24,475 nucleotides of DNA, from NCBI GenBank assembly GCA_017161665.1, contig JADFCT010000012.1, positions 1-24,475 of the forward strand, given 5' to 3'. Within the stretch, counting starts at the first letter, position 1. The number at the start of each line of letters is the position of its first letter. Below are positions 1-8,473 of this stretch, piece by piece. Both the position numbers and the translations under genes were made by a program. This stretch comes from Candidatus Sumerlaeota bacterium. GTDB lineage: Bacteria; Sumerlaeota; Sumerlaeia; JADFCT01. The notes beneath the pieces were generated by a model. The model had not been told where the DNA came from and did no database searches. It saw nothing but the letters and a program-made list of their open reading frames with translations.

Positions 1-87
1 AAAGCGGCATCGAAGCCGGCGTTTCAGAGAAGACTAAACGCCTCAATGGATGCGTTGCCACCGGATAATTCGACCCCTACACCGGCG
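1..87. other. Left flank of the IS; possible gene remnant
   Basis: This short stretch precedes the insertion sequence. Plus-strand frame 1 is open from base 1 and would run into the IS, stopping at TAG 106-108. Frame 3 is open from base 3 to TAA 66-68. Either could be the tail of a gene that begins outside the window, possibly cut by the IS, but neither shows a recognisable motif. No gene is called. Confidence 0.2.
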
Positions 88-109
88 GTGTGCATGTCGC
101 AATTCTAGT
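88..109 (+). repeat. Left terminal inverted repeat (IRL)
   Basis: This arm starts GTGTGCATGTC and ends ATTCTAGT. The reverse complement of 1666-1687 matches it at 20 of 22 positions, with mismatches only at positions 12 and 14. The match stops abruptly at the outer end, which marks the element boundary. Confidence 0.8.
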
Positions 110-248
110 ACTTGCAGCACTCGACTTCTGCAAACCATATGAGTCAGAGATTACTTCAACGAAGTACACGCTGTCACTTAATCGGATCTGGACGAAATAG
201 CGAACGAAGAACATTATGTCGGATCTTTTTCGCGAAAGGGATTCCTGC

Positions 249-1658
249 ATGATGTCTAAACCCGTCGAAGTCACCGTCCTGGTTCCCCAAGAATTTTCCG
301 TCGTCATCGAAATGCTTGCTCAAAGCGCCTGGGAAATCGATGATCTTGAATCACTTGAGGTCCTCGAAGCCGTCACCGACGCTAAGAATAAGATCATCAA
401 TCAAGCCATAATGCAGGCCGCTTACTCGCTCAAGGCGCGGCAGATGCGCGAGAACGATATTCGAACCCTCAAGTGTTTGCAGTGCGATGGTTGGGCCGAT
501 TTGCTCGACGAGGCCGCGCCACGTTATGCCTTGACGGTGGCCGGGCGAGTGGATTTCACACGCCCCATTCATCGAGATGGACGCCGCGAGTGCCAAAAGC
601 AGCGTAGTTTGTTCGACGAGGGCATCGGTCTGGGCCCCAGAGAGCACTACACGCCGTTGCTCAAACGAAAGATTGCATGGATGGGCGCGACGAACACGAG
701 TTATCAATTGGCCGCCAACTCGTTGAAAGAAATCTGCGGTTTGTCCATCGAGCCCAAACAAATCCAGCGAATCACGGAACAGTCGGCCACCGTGGCCCGC
801 CGGCTTCAAGACAAAGAAGTTGAGCGACTGGGCCGCCCGGCCACAAAAGAGGCGCCAACACTGGTTGATGCGAAGCCGGAAACATGCGTTATCGAAATGG
901 ACGGCACCTGCGTGATGGGGCGCGACGGCGAAGGCCACGAGGTCAAATGCGCCACCGTCTTCGGCCTCGAGGATCGCATCGTTCGCGATGATGAAGCCGG
1001 CGTTCGCTCCCAACTGCTTCATCGCGGATACACATCGACTTCCCATGGGATCAAAGCCTTTGGCGCACTCGTCTGGGCGCTGGCTGTTTCGTGGGGTATA
1101 CGCAGCGCGAAACGAGTCGTCGTCATTGGCGACGGGGCCGACTGGATTTGGAAATACTCCAAAGACCGCCTTCACTTCACCGGTCCCGATGGACGCGAAT
1201 TCAAGCCCATCGAAATACTGGACTACTATCACGCCTGCGAAAATCTGGGCAAAGCGCGCGATTTGATTTTCGTCCACAGCGACAGCCCTCCGGCCAAAAA
1301 GTGGTACGCCCACTGGAGTGATCGTATCCGCAAAGGGGCGGTGGACGAGTTGATTGTGGAATTGAAAAAACGCATAGACCAATGCCATTCGGACAAGAAA
1401 TCGCAGCCGCTGAGCGTTCGTTGTCGATACTTTGAGACGCACCGGACGCGGATGGAGTATCCGCGGTATGAAGAAATGAACCTGCCCATCGGTTCGGGCG
1501 CTATTGAAGGAACCTGTAAAAACCTGATCAAAGGCCGCATGTCTTGTGTGGGACAACGCTGGGATGGCGAGGAAGGTATCGAGAATATGGCGGCTCTTCG
1601 CACCCGGATCTTCAATGAGAAGTTCGCGGACCTATGGGATCGGGAAAAAACCGGATAA
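249..1658 (+). CDS. ISKra4 family transposase
   Basis: This is a 469-residue DDE-type transposase that would catalyse cut or copy of the surrounding IS. The acidic residues I assign are Asp218 in IEMDGTC, Asp295 or Asp298 in VVIGDGADWIW, and Glu420 in the conserved block GSGAIEGTCKN. A YYHACENLGKA segment (about 327-337) is also typical of the family. An in-frame ATG exists at 216, but the start is placed at 249 (ATG ATG) because GAAAGGG lies about 8 bases upstream. The long minus-strand ORF opposite this gene is a shadow. The gene looks intact, with no frameshift, so the copy may be active. The family call is from recognised motifs; an unrelated DDE family is unlikely. Confidence 0.85.
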   Translation: MMSKPVEVTVLVPQEFSVVIEMLAQSAWEIDDLESLEVLEAVTDAKNKIINQAIMQAAYSLKARQMRENDIRTLKCLQCDGWADLLDEAAPRYALTVAGRVDFTRPIHRDGRRECQKQRSLFDEGIGLGPREHYTPLLKRKIAWMGATNTSYQLAANSLKEICGLSIEPKQIQRITEQSATVARRLQDKEVERLGRPATKEAPTLVDAKPETCVIEMDGTCVMGRDGEGHEVKCATVFGLEDRIVRDDEAGVRSQLLHRGYTSTSHGIKAFGALVWALAVSWGIRSAKRVVVIGDGADWIWKYSKDRLHFTGPDGREFKPIEILDYYHACENLGKARDLIFVHSDSPPAKKWYAHWSDRIRKGAVDELIVELKKRIDQCHSDKKSQPLSVRCRYFETHRTRMEYPRYEEMNLPIGSGAIEGTCKNLIKGRMSCVGQRWDGEEGIENMAALRTRIFNEKFADLWDREKTG

Positions 1659-1665
1659 TGCTTTG

Positions 1666-1687
1666 ACTAGAATGGGGACATGCACAC
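1666..1687 (-). repeat. Right terminal inverted repeat (IRR)
   Basis: This arm is the partner of 88-109. It reads ACTAGAAT outward to GACATGCACAC and starts 7 bp after the transposase stop codon, so the gene nearly fills the element. Confidence 0.8.
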
Positions 1688-1692
1688 GATTG

Positions 1693-1723
1693 GAGGGAAG
1701 AAGCGAAAGCGTCCTCTTCCCTC
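1693..1723 (-). terminator. Hairpin beyond hflX, possible terminator remnant
   Basis: The arms 1693-1701 and 1715-1723 form a perfect 9-bp stem (GAGGGAAGA / TCTTCCCTC) with a 13-base loop. It sits 44 bp past the hflX stop, where a terminator is expected. No T-run follows on the minus strand: the IS end begins 5 bp beyond the stem. It is therefore either a stem-only processing signal or a terminator tail altered by the IS. Confidence 0.35.
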
Positions 1724-1766
1724 TCACGGAGCCGACCCATTTGTTGACTCAATCAGGCGGGGATTT

Positions 1767-3080
1767 CTACGGGCCGTCGGCGCCGCGGACCCCTTCGGGC
1801 AGGGTGTCGCGTGTGTATGCCTCGAACAGATGGCGCAAGCGCAGAGGAATTTCCACCTCCAGCCAGATCGACTGGCCCGTATAACTTTCGCTCAGGACAT
1901 GGCCCTCGCGATGGGCGAGGGACACCACATCGTAGCGATCCATCGGCGCTTCCAGGATCAATTGCGTCATCTCCCGTCCCCGCAAATCGGCCAGGAGCGC
2001 CAGCAACGCATCCAGTCCCGCGCCTGTGGCGGCGGAGATTTCCACCACGGCATCCATATCGCGACCCAGTCCCACCAGCGCCGAGCGCTCTTCGACGACA
2101 TCCGATTTATTCAGGACAAGAATAGTTGGCTTGTCGCCCACATCCAGTTCTTTCAATACGGCGCGGGTCGCTTCGATATGATCCGTCGCCTTGGGATGAC
2201 TCGCATCCACCACATGCAGCAGATAGTCGGCCAGTCGGGTCTCTTCCAGGGTCGCTTTGAACGATTCGACTAAACCATGGGGGAGCTTACGGATAAAGCC
2301 CACCGTGTCCGTGAGCAGGATTTCCTGATTGTTCGGCAAGACAATCCGTCGTGTCGTGGGGTCCAGCGTGGCAAAGAGTTGATCTTCCACCAGCACCTGG
2401 GCGCCGGTCAGGGCGTTGAGAAGCGTGGATTTGCCGGCGTTGGTATAGCCCACCAGCGCCGCGTTGGGGACCGGCTTGACGCCCCGTTGTTTTCGCTGTA
2501 CGGATCGGCGCTGCCGGACTTCGGCCAGCTCCTTTTTGATTGAGGCGATCCAGTCACGAATCTGCCGTTGGTCCATTTCCAATTGGAGTTCGCCCGCGCC
2601 GCCTCGCTGGCCGGCGCCGCCCCGCTGCCGCTCCAGGTGTGTCCAGGCCCGTCGCAATCGCGGCAGGCTATATTCCAGTTGGGCCAGTCGCGTCTGGAGT
2701 CGGGCCTCCCGGGTCTGGGCCCGTTTGGCGAAAATGTCGAGAATCACTTCCCGCCGGTCGATGACGCACATTTTGGATAATTTTTCCCAGTTGCGCTGTT
2801 GCGTGGGGCTCACATCCTCGTCAAAGACCAGGCAGTCCGCTTCCAGCCGTCGGCAGTCGTCCAGGATCGCTTCGGCGCGGCCCGCGCCCAGGATCAGGTC
2901 CGGTTTCGCCTGGCTCAAACGCGCCACGTCCCGCCCCACCACCGGGATCCCCAGTGTGTCCATCAACTGGGCCAGTTCATCCAGGTGATCCTGCACAGCG
3001 GCTTCCGAATCGCCACGCCATCGGATTCCCACGAGATACGCCCGCTCGACCAGCCGGGGATTTTCTGAAATGTCAAACAA
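1767..3080 (-). CDS. hflX: GTPase HflX
   Basis: HflX is a ribosome-associated GTPase that splits stalled or hibernating 70S ribosomes in the cytoplasm. This 437-residue protein has the HflX N-terminal domain (about 1-185) with the conserved RLVERAYLVG start. A linker motif follows at about 152-166 (RGGAGQRGGAGELQLE), a variant of the usual RGPGETQLE. The G domain has G1 GYTNAGKST (211-219), G3 DTVG (258-261), G4 NKSD (324-327) and G5 SAATG (349-353). The frame stays open to a TTG at 3101. I chose the TTG at 3080 because a perfect GGAGG lies 9 bases upstream and the protein then begins like other HflX proteins. No hfq or hflKC neighbour is seen. It probably has its own promoter, since a strong terminator separates it from the upstream peptidase gene. 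Confidence 0.93.
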   Translation of the reverse strand: MFDISENPRLVERAYLVGIRWRGDSEAAVQDHLDELAQLMDTLGIPVVGRDVARLSQAKPDLILGAGRAEAILDDCRRLEADCLVFDEDVSPTQQRNWEKLSKMCVIDRREVILDIFAKRAQTREARLQTRLAQLEYSLPRLRRAWTHLERQRGGAGQRGGAGELQLEMDQRQIRDWIASIKKELAEVRQRRSVQRKQRGVKPVPNAALVGYTNAGKSTLLNALTGAQVLVEDQLFATLDPTTRRIVLPNNQEILLTDTVGFIRKLPHGLVESFKATLEETRLADYLLHVVDASHPKATDHIEATRAVLKELDVGDKPTILVLNKSDVVEERSALVGLGRDMDAVVEISAATGAGLDALLALLADLRGREMTQLILEAPMDRYDVVSLAHREGHVLSESYTGQSIWLEVEIPLRLRHLFEAYTRDTLPEGVRGADGP

Positions 3081-3089
3081 TAGAAATCG

Positions 3090-3094
3090 CCTCC
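3090..3094 (-). promoter_or_regulatory. Shine-Dalgarno of hflX
   Basis: GGAGG on the minus strand lies 9 bases before TTG 3080-3078. The upstream TTG at 3101 has no comparable site, so this motif decides the start. Confidence 0.6.
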
Positions 3095-3160
3095 AAGACA
3101 AGAGTTCCCATCATCATCGAAACCGGCGCCCCAATCCACTGAAAATCCGGGGTAAAAGGA

Positions 3161-3192
3161 ATCCCCCGTTTTCATGTCTGAAAACGGGGGAT
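3161..3192 (-). terminator. Rho-independent terminator of the S8 peptidase gene
   Basis: The arms 3161-3174 and 3179-3192 form a perfect 14-bp stem around a 4-base loop (tgtc). The stem begins 25 bp after the peptidase stop codon. On the minus strand the stem is followed by TTCCTTTTA, a modest U-rich tail. It separates the peptidase from hflX. Confidence 0.75.
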
Positions 3193-3217
3193 GGGTTCGG
3201 GGTAAACGGTGGGTCGG

Positions 3218-6079
3218 TCAGGGATACACATCCGACCACGTGAAGTAACCGTCAAAGAGTCCGCCACGCACGGGCGGTTGGGTCGCGGAATAGGCGGAAC
3301 CGCAAATGAAGGGGCCGCCGGCTTTCCAGACTTCATAGGGTTTTGTGCGTTCGGCGAAGTGCATGGACGTGATCTCCCGAATCATGCCTTCTCCGTCCGA
3401 GCCGGCGATGACCTGATTGTTGCGATGGAAGAGGCCCGTGCCCGTCGATTCGTCAAAGTCCCAGTTCAATCCCCAGTCGGCAACGATCTGCATAATATTC
3501 GGGGGGCCGGGCGCGGTGGCGTCTGGATCGAAGACCACGCCCGTCTGAATCCGGCCCACGACGATAAAGCCGCCATCGAAGGCTTTAAAGACCTGGAAGT
3601 CTTCCTGGACCTTCCACGGCAAGGCCTTGGTCTTTGCCGACAGTGTGTCGATCTGAGCAGCAGCCCGAATCTGATTGGCCCGAATGTCGCCCCCCGATGC
3701 CTCCACGCTCAGGCGAGGCGACTGGCTTTCCAGAGTCCCCACATCGACGTGGCCGGGGATGTGAATCTTGACCTTCTCATCCCGCGAGCCCACGGTAAAG
3801 ACGCTGCCTCGCGTCTCAATGGCCGTCGGAGCGCGCAGCAGCCCTTCGTCCGAAATCAGGTCCGCCTGGATCCCGGCGCCTTTGACCAGCAGGCGTTCCA
3901 GCGAGCCGGCCCAGATGGAATTCGTGCCCCCTTGGGGCACGCCGGACAGGGAGACATCTTTTTGCCCGAGGGCATTCTTGAACTTTTTGGAGGCCAGGGA
4001 TATATCCACTCCCTGCGCGGGGGCCCGCAATTCCAACAGATTCACGCCGGACATTTTAATCTTCAATTTCAGGGAGCCAATACCGTCCTGCGTGTCCGCC
4101 GAACACAGGATGATGGCGTTCGCCTCTTCTTCCTGGGTCCCGCCCATCACGGTGTCCGCCATGGCCACCGAGCCGATCGATGTGGCTTCCAACTGCTGGA
4201 CATGACCATTTTTCGCCTTCAGAGCGTCCAGATGACCACTGACAATCAGGCGATTCACGACGCCGTCGGTCTGGATTTTCTTAATGCCCATGGGCACGAG
4301 AATCAGCGGGATGGCCGGGATATCTTCGACCTTCGGATAGAGGTTCTTGATCTTCAGCGTGTCCCGGGGGCCGCCCCCTTCCCCGAGAAAAATCCCCTCG
4401 TCGTCAATCCGGATATTATCCGTATCCTTGCGGCCGAATCGTTTGTAGGTGACATCGTAGTAGGCCCGCCACGGTGTGCCCGGGGTGGGCTCCGGCGGCA
4501 GCGTCTCCATAAAGGACTCGATAGCCAGCCCCACATCCACGCGCGGCTTGATCACCGAGCGCGCTTTGGCGTCAACGATCGGCGCGCCGGTATTTTTCAG
4601 GACTTTCAACAGATCAGCGGGTTTCAGGAAATTGCCCGTCAGGTCTTTGGCGGCGGACTGAACGGCGGCCGCGGCGCCGGCCGCATAGGGGCAGGACGCC
4701 GAGGTGCCATTGAAGTGGGGCGCAAAACCGTCATGGGCATACCCGCGCTCGCCGGTGATGTCCAACGTGAAGGCGTTCTGGGAAGGGGCCAGCAGATCGA
4801 GGAAATAGGCGGAATTCGAATAGGAAATGACCTTGTTGGCCATCGAGTGATCCACATAGGGGAACATCATATACTGGGTCATGGTGGTCAGCGAATCATA
4901 GACCGGCGACAGACACGAAGCGCCCATGAGTCCAGCCGTGAAATCGCCGAAGGCGGCGTCGAAGACGGCGCCGACGGAGACGATGTTGGAAACGCAGGCC
5001 GGCGCGCCCATGCCGTCACAGTACCCGTCATTGCCCGAAGAAGCCAGCATCATGATACCCGCTGAGCGCATGTTCTGAGCCGCGGCGACATAGGCCGGAT
5101 TGTCCCGATCGCAATCAGCGGGGGAGTCGTATTTGAAACTGCTCCCGAGGCTGTAGTTCGCCACCAGGATGGGGTAGTTGGGATTTCTGTTCTTGTTGAT
5201 GACACACCAGTCCATCGAGGCGAGGATCCAAGCGTCAATGCCGCCATACTCCCCGAGGACGCGCAAGGCGTAAATTTTCGCTTCCGGGGCCACGCCGCCG
5301 ATATAGTCCCGTGTTTCCTGCATCATGCCCGCTGCGATGCCCGCCACGGCCGTGCCGTGGGCGCCATCGCCTTCGGGGATGGGATCGGGATCGTTATCGA
5401 CAAAGTCATACCCCCCCAGAACCTTGCTGTTCGGGAAGCCCGGACCGCCCAGGAGCGGATGGTTATAGTCCACACCCTCGTCGGCCACGGCGATGGCCAT
5501 TTGTTGGCCGGCATATTCGGAGCGATACTTCAGTGCGTTCATCAGGGGAATCCCCTGGCGACCGTGGGGCTTGATGAGGCGAGACGGCATCACCGACTGC
5601 ACGGCCGGATCCTTAAGCAAGGCTTCCAGGCCGTCCAGCGTAATGGAGCAGGAAAAGCCGCCAAAGGTCTGATAGCGATAGCCCAGCCGGAAATTGCTGT
5701 TGGACAGACGTGCCAGCGTGCGCGCATCAACGGCCTCCACCAAATCCTCCAGGTAATTCAGCTCCGGCGGATTGCCTAAATTCAATCCCACTGTTTGCGC
5801 CGGTTTCTTGAGGGTGACGATCACGTCGATCCATTCGCCCTGATCCTCATAGGCCCTGGCCAGGCCGTTGGCGTCGATCTGCGCCGGTCCTTCATCCACC
5901 ACGGGCAAGAGGCCCTGCCGAGCGGCGATGCGGTCGGCCGAAGCCGTTTTTACGCTTGCGCCTGAAGGGCTCTCGCTTCTGGAAACGACGGAGTCCGCTT
6001 GGGCGCTCAGGACACCGACCGACCCGATCAACACGGCCGACAGCGCCCATGTCCCTATCCGATTCGTCAAACCACGCAT
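3218..6079 (-). CDS. Secreted S8 (subtilisin-like) serine peptidase with long C-terminal region
   Basis: This is a 953-residue exported subtilase. An N-terminal signal peptide (hydrophobic about 8-27, ending SAQA) is followed by a pro-region (about 80-170). The catalytic domain spans about 185-515. Catalytic residues are Asp200 in AVADEGVDYNHP, His241 in DGAHGTAVAG, Ser460 in FNGTSASCP, and the oxyanion Asn350 in ASSGNDG. The unusual DEG after the catalytic Asp and several Cys residues suggest a divergent subfamily. Residues about 520-953 are beta-rich with many short hydrophobic/Gly periods and match no domain I recognise; they may form a solenoid or surface-binding module. I chose ATG 6079 over TTG 6082 because AAGGAG lies 8 bases upstream of it. 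The gene is probably monocistronic, with its own terminator at 3161-3192. Substrate is unknown; extracellular or periplasmic protein breakdown is the likely role. Confidence 0.88.
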   Translation of the reverse strand: MRGLTNRIGTWALSAVLIGSVGVLSAQADSVVSRSESPSGASVKTASADRIAARQGLLPVVDEGPAQIDANGLARAYEDQGEWIDVIVTLKKPAQTVGLNLGNPPELNYLEDLVEAVDARTLARLSNSNFRLGYRYQTFGGFSCSITLDGLEALLKDPAVQSVMPSRLIKPHGRQGIPLMNALKYRSEYAGQQMAIAVADEGVDYNHPLLGGPGFPNSKVLGGYDFVDNDPDPIPEGDGAHGTAVAGIAAGMMQETRDYIGGVAPEAKIYALRVLGEYGGIDAWILASMDWCVINKNRNPNYPILVANYSLGSSFKYDSPADCDRDNPAYVAAAQNMRSAGIMMLASSGNDGYCDGMGAPACVSNIVSVGAVFDAAFGDFTAGLMGASCLSPVYDSLTTMTQYMMFPYVDHSMANKVISYSNSAYFLDLLAPSQNAFTLDITGERGYAHDGFAPHFNGTSASCPYAAGAAAAVQSAAKDLTGNFLKPADLLKVLKNTGAPIVDAKARSVIKPRVDVGLAIESFMETLPPEPTPGTPWRAYYDVTYKRFGRKDTDNIRIDDEGIFLGEGGGPRDTLKIKNLYPKVEDIPAIPLILVPMGIKKIQTDGVVNRLIVSGHLDALKAKNGHVQQLEATSIGSVAMADTVMGGTQEEEANAIILCSADTQDGIGSLKLKIKMSGVNLLELRAPAQGVDISLASKKFKNALGQKDVSLSGVPQGGTNSIWAGSLERLLVKGAGIQADLISDEGLLRAPTAIETRGSVFTVGSRDEKVKIHIPGHVDVGTLESQSPRLSVEASGGDIRANQIRAAAQIDTLSAKTKALPWKVQEDFQVFKAFDGGFIVVGRIQTGVVFDPDATAPGPPNIMQIVADWGLNWDFDESTGTGLFHRNNQVIAGSDGEGMIREITSMHFAERTKPYEVWKAGGPFICGSAYSATQPPVRGGLFDGYFTWSDVYP

Positions 6080-6203
6080 CAATATCGCTCCTTATCCAAA
6101 GCTTGGAATAATATTCACCCTGAACATAATAAACCACCGCCCGCTCAAATGAACGCCATTCTCCCGACGCGTCAAAGCGTGGCGGTCAACTTGCTGTCAG
6201 GTA

Positions 6204-6209
6204 ATTATA
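6204..6209 (-). promoter_or_regulatory. Candidate -10 box for the S8 peptidase gene
   Basis: The minus strand reads a perfect TATAAT here, about 125 bp upstream of the start codon. No good -35 is found at 16-18 bp, so the call rests on the -10 alone. Confidence 0.3.
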
Positions 6210-6683
6210 GGCTTCGTGGATTGGAAAAATAAAGGGCCAAGTTGCGGGAATATTCTTTTTTTTGGGGTGGCGTCAGCGCGATGCCCCCCGTTTGATTCAG
6301 TACGGGGTGTGGGGCGGTTAAGCCCCACTCGGTTAAATTCGTTGCCGTTTTCGGTTTGTTGATCTTATGTCAACAGCATTATGTATCTGTCGCCGCCTTC
6401 GGGGCTTGGCGGATGGTTGGCTTCTGGGACACGGGCCTTATGGGACAGCGTTATCCCGCCCCGTTTTGTTTCGCCGCTTTGCGATTTGGCGTCTTGGCGC
6501 CTTGGCGATGAGCGCAACCATCTTCTTTTCCTTCTATTCTTCATGGTTCAAAAAGAACATTCCACAACGCCACGCCTCCCCATCATTTTCACCATTTGTT
6601 TGCCCATTTCGATGGACATGGAGAACTCTCCTCACCGAGGATGGTCTTATACTGTCTGATTCGATTCGCGACGGGAGGCGATC
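6210..6683. other. Divergent intergenic region between S8 peptidase and AGE gene
   Basis: No gene is seen in this stretch. It contains a perfect 7-bp hairpin (6309-6315 / 6322-6328, GTGGGGC / GCCCCAC) overlapping an alternative CCCCGT / ACGGGG pairing just upstream. It also holds repeat copy A (6379-6507). A TATACT sequence at 6648-6653 could be a -10 for the downstream gene, but no -35 supports it. Confidence 0.4.
6379..6507 (+). repeat. Dispersed intergenic repeat, copy A (diverged)
   Basis: This segment aligns by eye with 8266-8392 in the same orientation. Shared blocks are ttatgt, a cgGGGCTT block, GGGCCT-GGGCAGC-like, CGCCCCG, TTTGTGTCG-like, and the final CTTGGCGCCTTGGCG. Copies have drifted with small indels. 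No coding signal is seen in it. The block-wise alignment was done by eye and no percent identity is claimed. Confidence 0.6.
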
Positions 6684-8108
6684 ATGCGATTCCAAGGATG
6701 GACCTGGCAAACAGGCATTTCGGTGTTTTTGATGGTTTTTATGATGGGTTTGACCCCGGCGCCGGCGGCTCAATCCCTTTCACAAACGGCTACGACTCAC
6801 TCGCCGGCCGATGCGCGACTGGCCGACGAAATGGAGACCCTCCTCCGGGAAAATATCCTCCAGGTCTGGTATCCCCGCATCCTGGATCTGGAACTTGGCG
6901 GCTACCATACGGATTTTGATGCCAATTGGGCGCCCTCCACTTCCACGACCCGGATGATCGTCTCTCAGGCCCGTGGCCTCTGGACCGCCTGTCAGGCCGC
7001 CGCGCGCTATCCCAGGGAACCCGTCTATCGCTTCGCCGCCGACCACGGATTTCGCTTCCTTCATGATCGAATGTGGGAAGCTCACGACAAATACTATTTT
7101 GAAAAGCAGTTCAATCCAGAAAAGGGCGACTGGGAAGTCATCAACAGCACCCAACAAAGCTATGGCGTCGCCTTTGGTCTTTATGGCGCCGCCGCCTACG
7201 CCCGGCTCACAGGCTCCCAAGAAGCCGAAAATAAAGCGATAAGCATCTTCTACTGGCTGCATAACGTGACTCGTGATAGGAAGTATGGCGGTTACTTCGA
7301 TATTATTGTGGATTTCGGCACAACCATGGAGGACCACCCTCAGCAAAAAGTTGCCGGATGGAAAGACTATAATTCGTCCATCCATCTTCTGGAAGCCTTG
7401 TCCGAATTCTATAAACTTCGGCCACAGGACGAAAAGGTCAAGTACGCCCTCTACGAAATGCTGACCATCATCCGGGACCGCATGGTTTCCGAAAAGGGTT
7501 ATCTCCGCCTGTATTTTCGCCCCGACTGGATCCCCATTTCCAATCTGGGAGCGCCACGCGACTATATCCTGGAAAACATTCCATACGACCACGTCACCTT
7601 TGGCCACGACATCGAAACCGCCTACCTGTTGCTGGAGGCGGCGGCCGCGCTGGGCCAATTGGACGATCCCCAGACGCAAGCCGTCGCCAAAAAACTCGTC
7701 GATCACAGCCTGAAAAACGGATTTGATCACGAAAACGGCGGGCTCTATGAAATCGGCTATTACTTCGACCCCGACGAGCCGATCGAAATCATCAAAGACA
7801 CCAAGACCTGGTGGGCCCAGGCCGAAGCGTTGAACACGCTGCTGCTGTTTTCAAAGTTGTATCCGCAAGAGAAAGCCTATCGCGCCGCTTTTGAAAAGCA
7901 ATGGGACTATATCAAAAAATACATGATCGACCACGAACGGGGCGGGTGGTACGCCCAGGGATTGGACAAAGAGCCGGAATTCAAGGAGAAACCCAAGGCC
8001 CACAAGTGGAAAAGCTGCTATCACAACGGCCGCGCTCTCATGAACTGTGTGGATATGCTGCGAGGCCAATCGATTCTGGAACACGCCGCCGTGAATTTGA
8101 AACAATGA
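6684..8108 (+). CDS. Exported AGE-family sugar epimerase (cellobiose/N-acylglucosamine 2-epimerase-like)
   Basis: This 474-residue protein belongs to the AGE family of (alpha/alpha)6-barrel epimerases, which interconvert glucose- and mannose-type residues. Family hallmarks are the arginine/aromatic block TTRMIVSQARGLWT (88-101), His234 in SSIHLLEAL, His308 in TFGHDIETAYLL, KTWWAQAEAL (374-383) and His447 in CYHNGRA. These three His match the functional His set of cellobiose 2-epimerases. Unusually for this mostly cytoplasmic family, it opens with a signal peptide (hydrophobic 11-29, APA-AQ cleavage region). The start is well supported by GGGAGG 5 bases upstream of the ATG. It stands alone between two copies of an intergenic repeat. 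Substrate (free glucosamine derivative, cellobiose or mannobiose) cannot be told from sequence alone. Confidence 0.85.
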   Translation: MRFQGWTWQTGISVFLMVFMMGLTPAPAAQSLSQTATTHSPADARLADEMETLLRENILQVWYPRILDLELGGYHTDFDANWAPSTSTTRMIVSQARGLWTACQAAARYPREPVYRFAADHGFRFLHDRMWEAHDKYYFEKQFNPEKGDWEVINSTQQSYGVAFGLYGAAAYARLTGSQEAENKAISIFYWLHNVTRDRKYGGYFDIIVDFGTTMEDHPQQKVAGWKDYNSSIHLLEALSEFYKLRPQDEKVKYALYEMLTIIRDRMVSEKGYLRLYFRPDWIPISNLGAPRDYILENIPYDHVTFGHDIETAYLLLEAAAALGQLDDPQTQAVAKKLVDHSLKNGFDHENGGLYEIGYYFDPDEPIEIIKDTKTWWAQAEALNTLLLFSKLYPQEKAYRAAFEKQWDYIKKYMIDHERGGWYAQGLDKEPEFKEKPKAHKWKSCYHNGRALMNCVDMLRGQSILEHAAVNLKQ

Positions 8109-8473
8109 ACGCAGAACTCTCTTTAAAATGTTGAGTCGCTGACGGATGGGCGTCGGCGCCGTCACGATTGTTTGCTTGCTTCGCCGCAAAAATCGCGCCG
8201 GCGCCTCAGTCGCTTGTTCTCTAACCCAGGGCTCCGCTCCCTATCGGTCGCTCCACCCTGGGCTGTTATGTGCCGCCCCTACCGGGGCTTTGCTGATGTT
8301 TGGTTCCTTGGGCGCGGGCCTGTTCGGGCAGCAGCGCCGCGCCCCGATGTGCTTTGTGTCGTTGCGCCTTGGCGCCTTGGCGTTTGAAAAAGAAGTCATC
8401 GCGCCGCGCCCCGGCGCCTTCTCACCGTTTCAAAGTGTTTGAGACAGCAGAGACGATCCGGGCGCCTCGGATT
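8109..8473. other. Intergenic region between convergent AGE and CotH/LTD genes
   Basis: No gene is seen. Most of the stretch is repeat copy B and its preceding hairpin. I see no convincing T-tailed terminator for either convergent gene; the cccaggg...ccctggg stem may serve instead. Confidence 0.4.
8224..8392 (+). repeat. Dispersed intergenic repeat, copy B, with CCCAGGG/CCCTGGG stem
   Basis: The 5' part carries the inverted repeat CCCAGGG (8225-8231) / CCCTGGG (8256-8262). Then comes ttatgtgccgcccctaccgg and a CTTGGCGCCTTGGCG block, which together align with copy A at 6379-6507. The layout resembles intergenic repeats I recall from PVC-type and Hydrogenedentota-like genomes; that comparison is from memory and unverified. 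Confidence 0.6.

Larger units (their letters stand above)
88..1687 (+). mobile_element. ISKra4-family insertion sequence, complete
   Basis: A 1.6-kb element bounded by 22-bp terminal inverted repeats (88-109 and 1666-1687, 20 of 22 positions complementary) encloses a single intact transposase. The length, one-ORF organisation and transposase type fit the ISKra4 family. I see no clear target-site duplication: the bases just left of 88 (ccggcg) and just right of 1687 (gattgg) differ. The element lies between an unknown left gene and the 3' end of hflX, 79 bp beyond the hflX stop, so it interrupts neither hflX nor any recognisable ORF. Exact ends could be off by a base or two because they rest on the repeats alone. 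Confidence 0.8.

Noticed and set aside
351..1556. 401-residue minus-strand ORF opposite the transposase
   Set aside because: Shadow of the transposase frame; no domain, and the plus strand has all ISKra4 motifs.
61..1659. CCGGATAAT at 61-69 and 1651-1659 as a target duplication
   Set aside because: The right copy lies inside the element, within the transposase stop region; a duplication must lie outside both inverted repeats.
3209..5065. 618-residue plus-strand ORF
   Set aside because: Antisense of the S8 peptidase; low complexity His/Gly/Arg-rich as expected for an opposite-strand shadow in GC-rich DNA.
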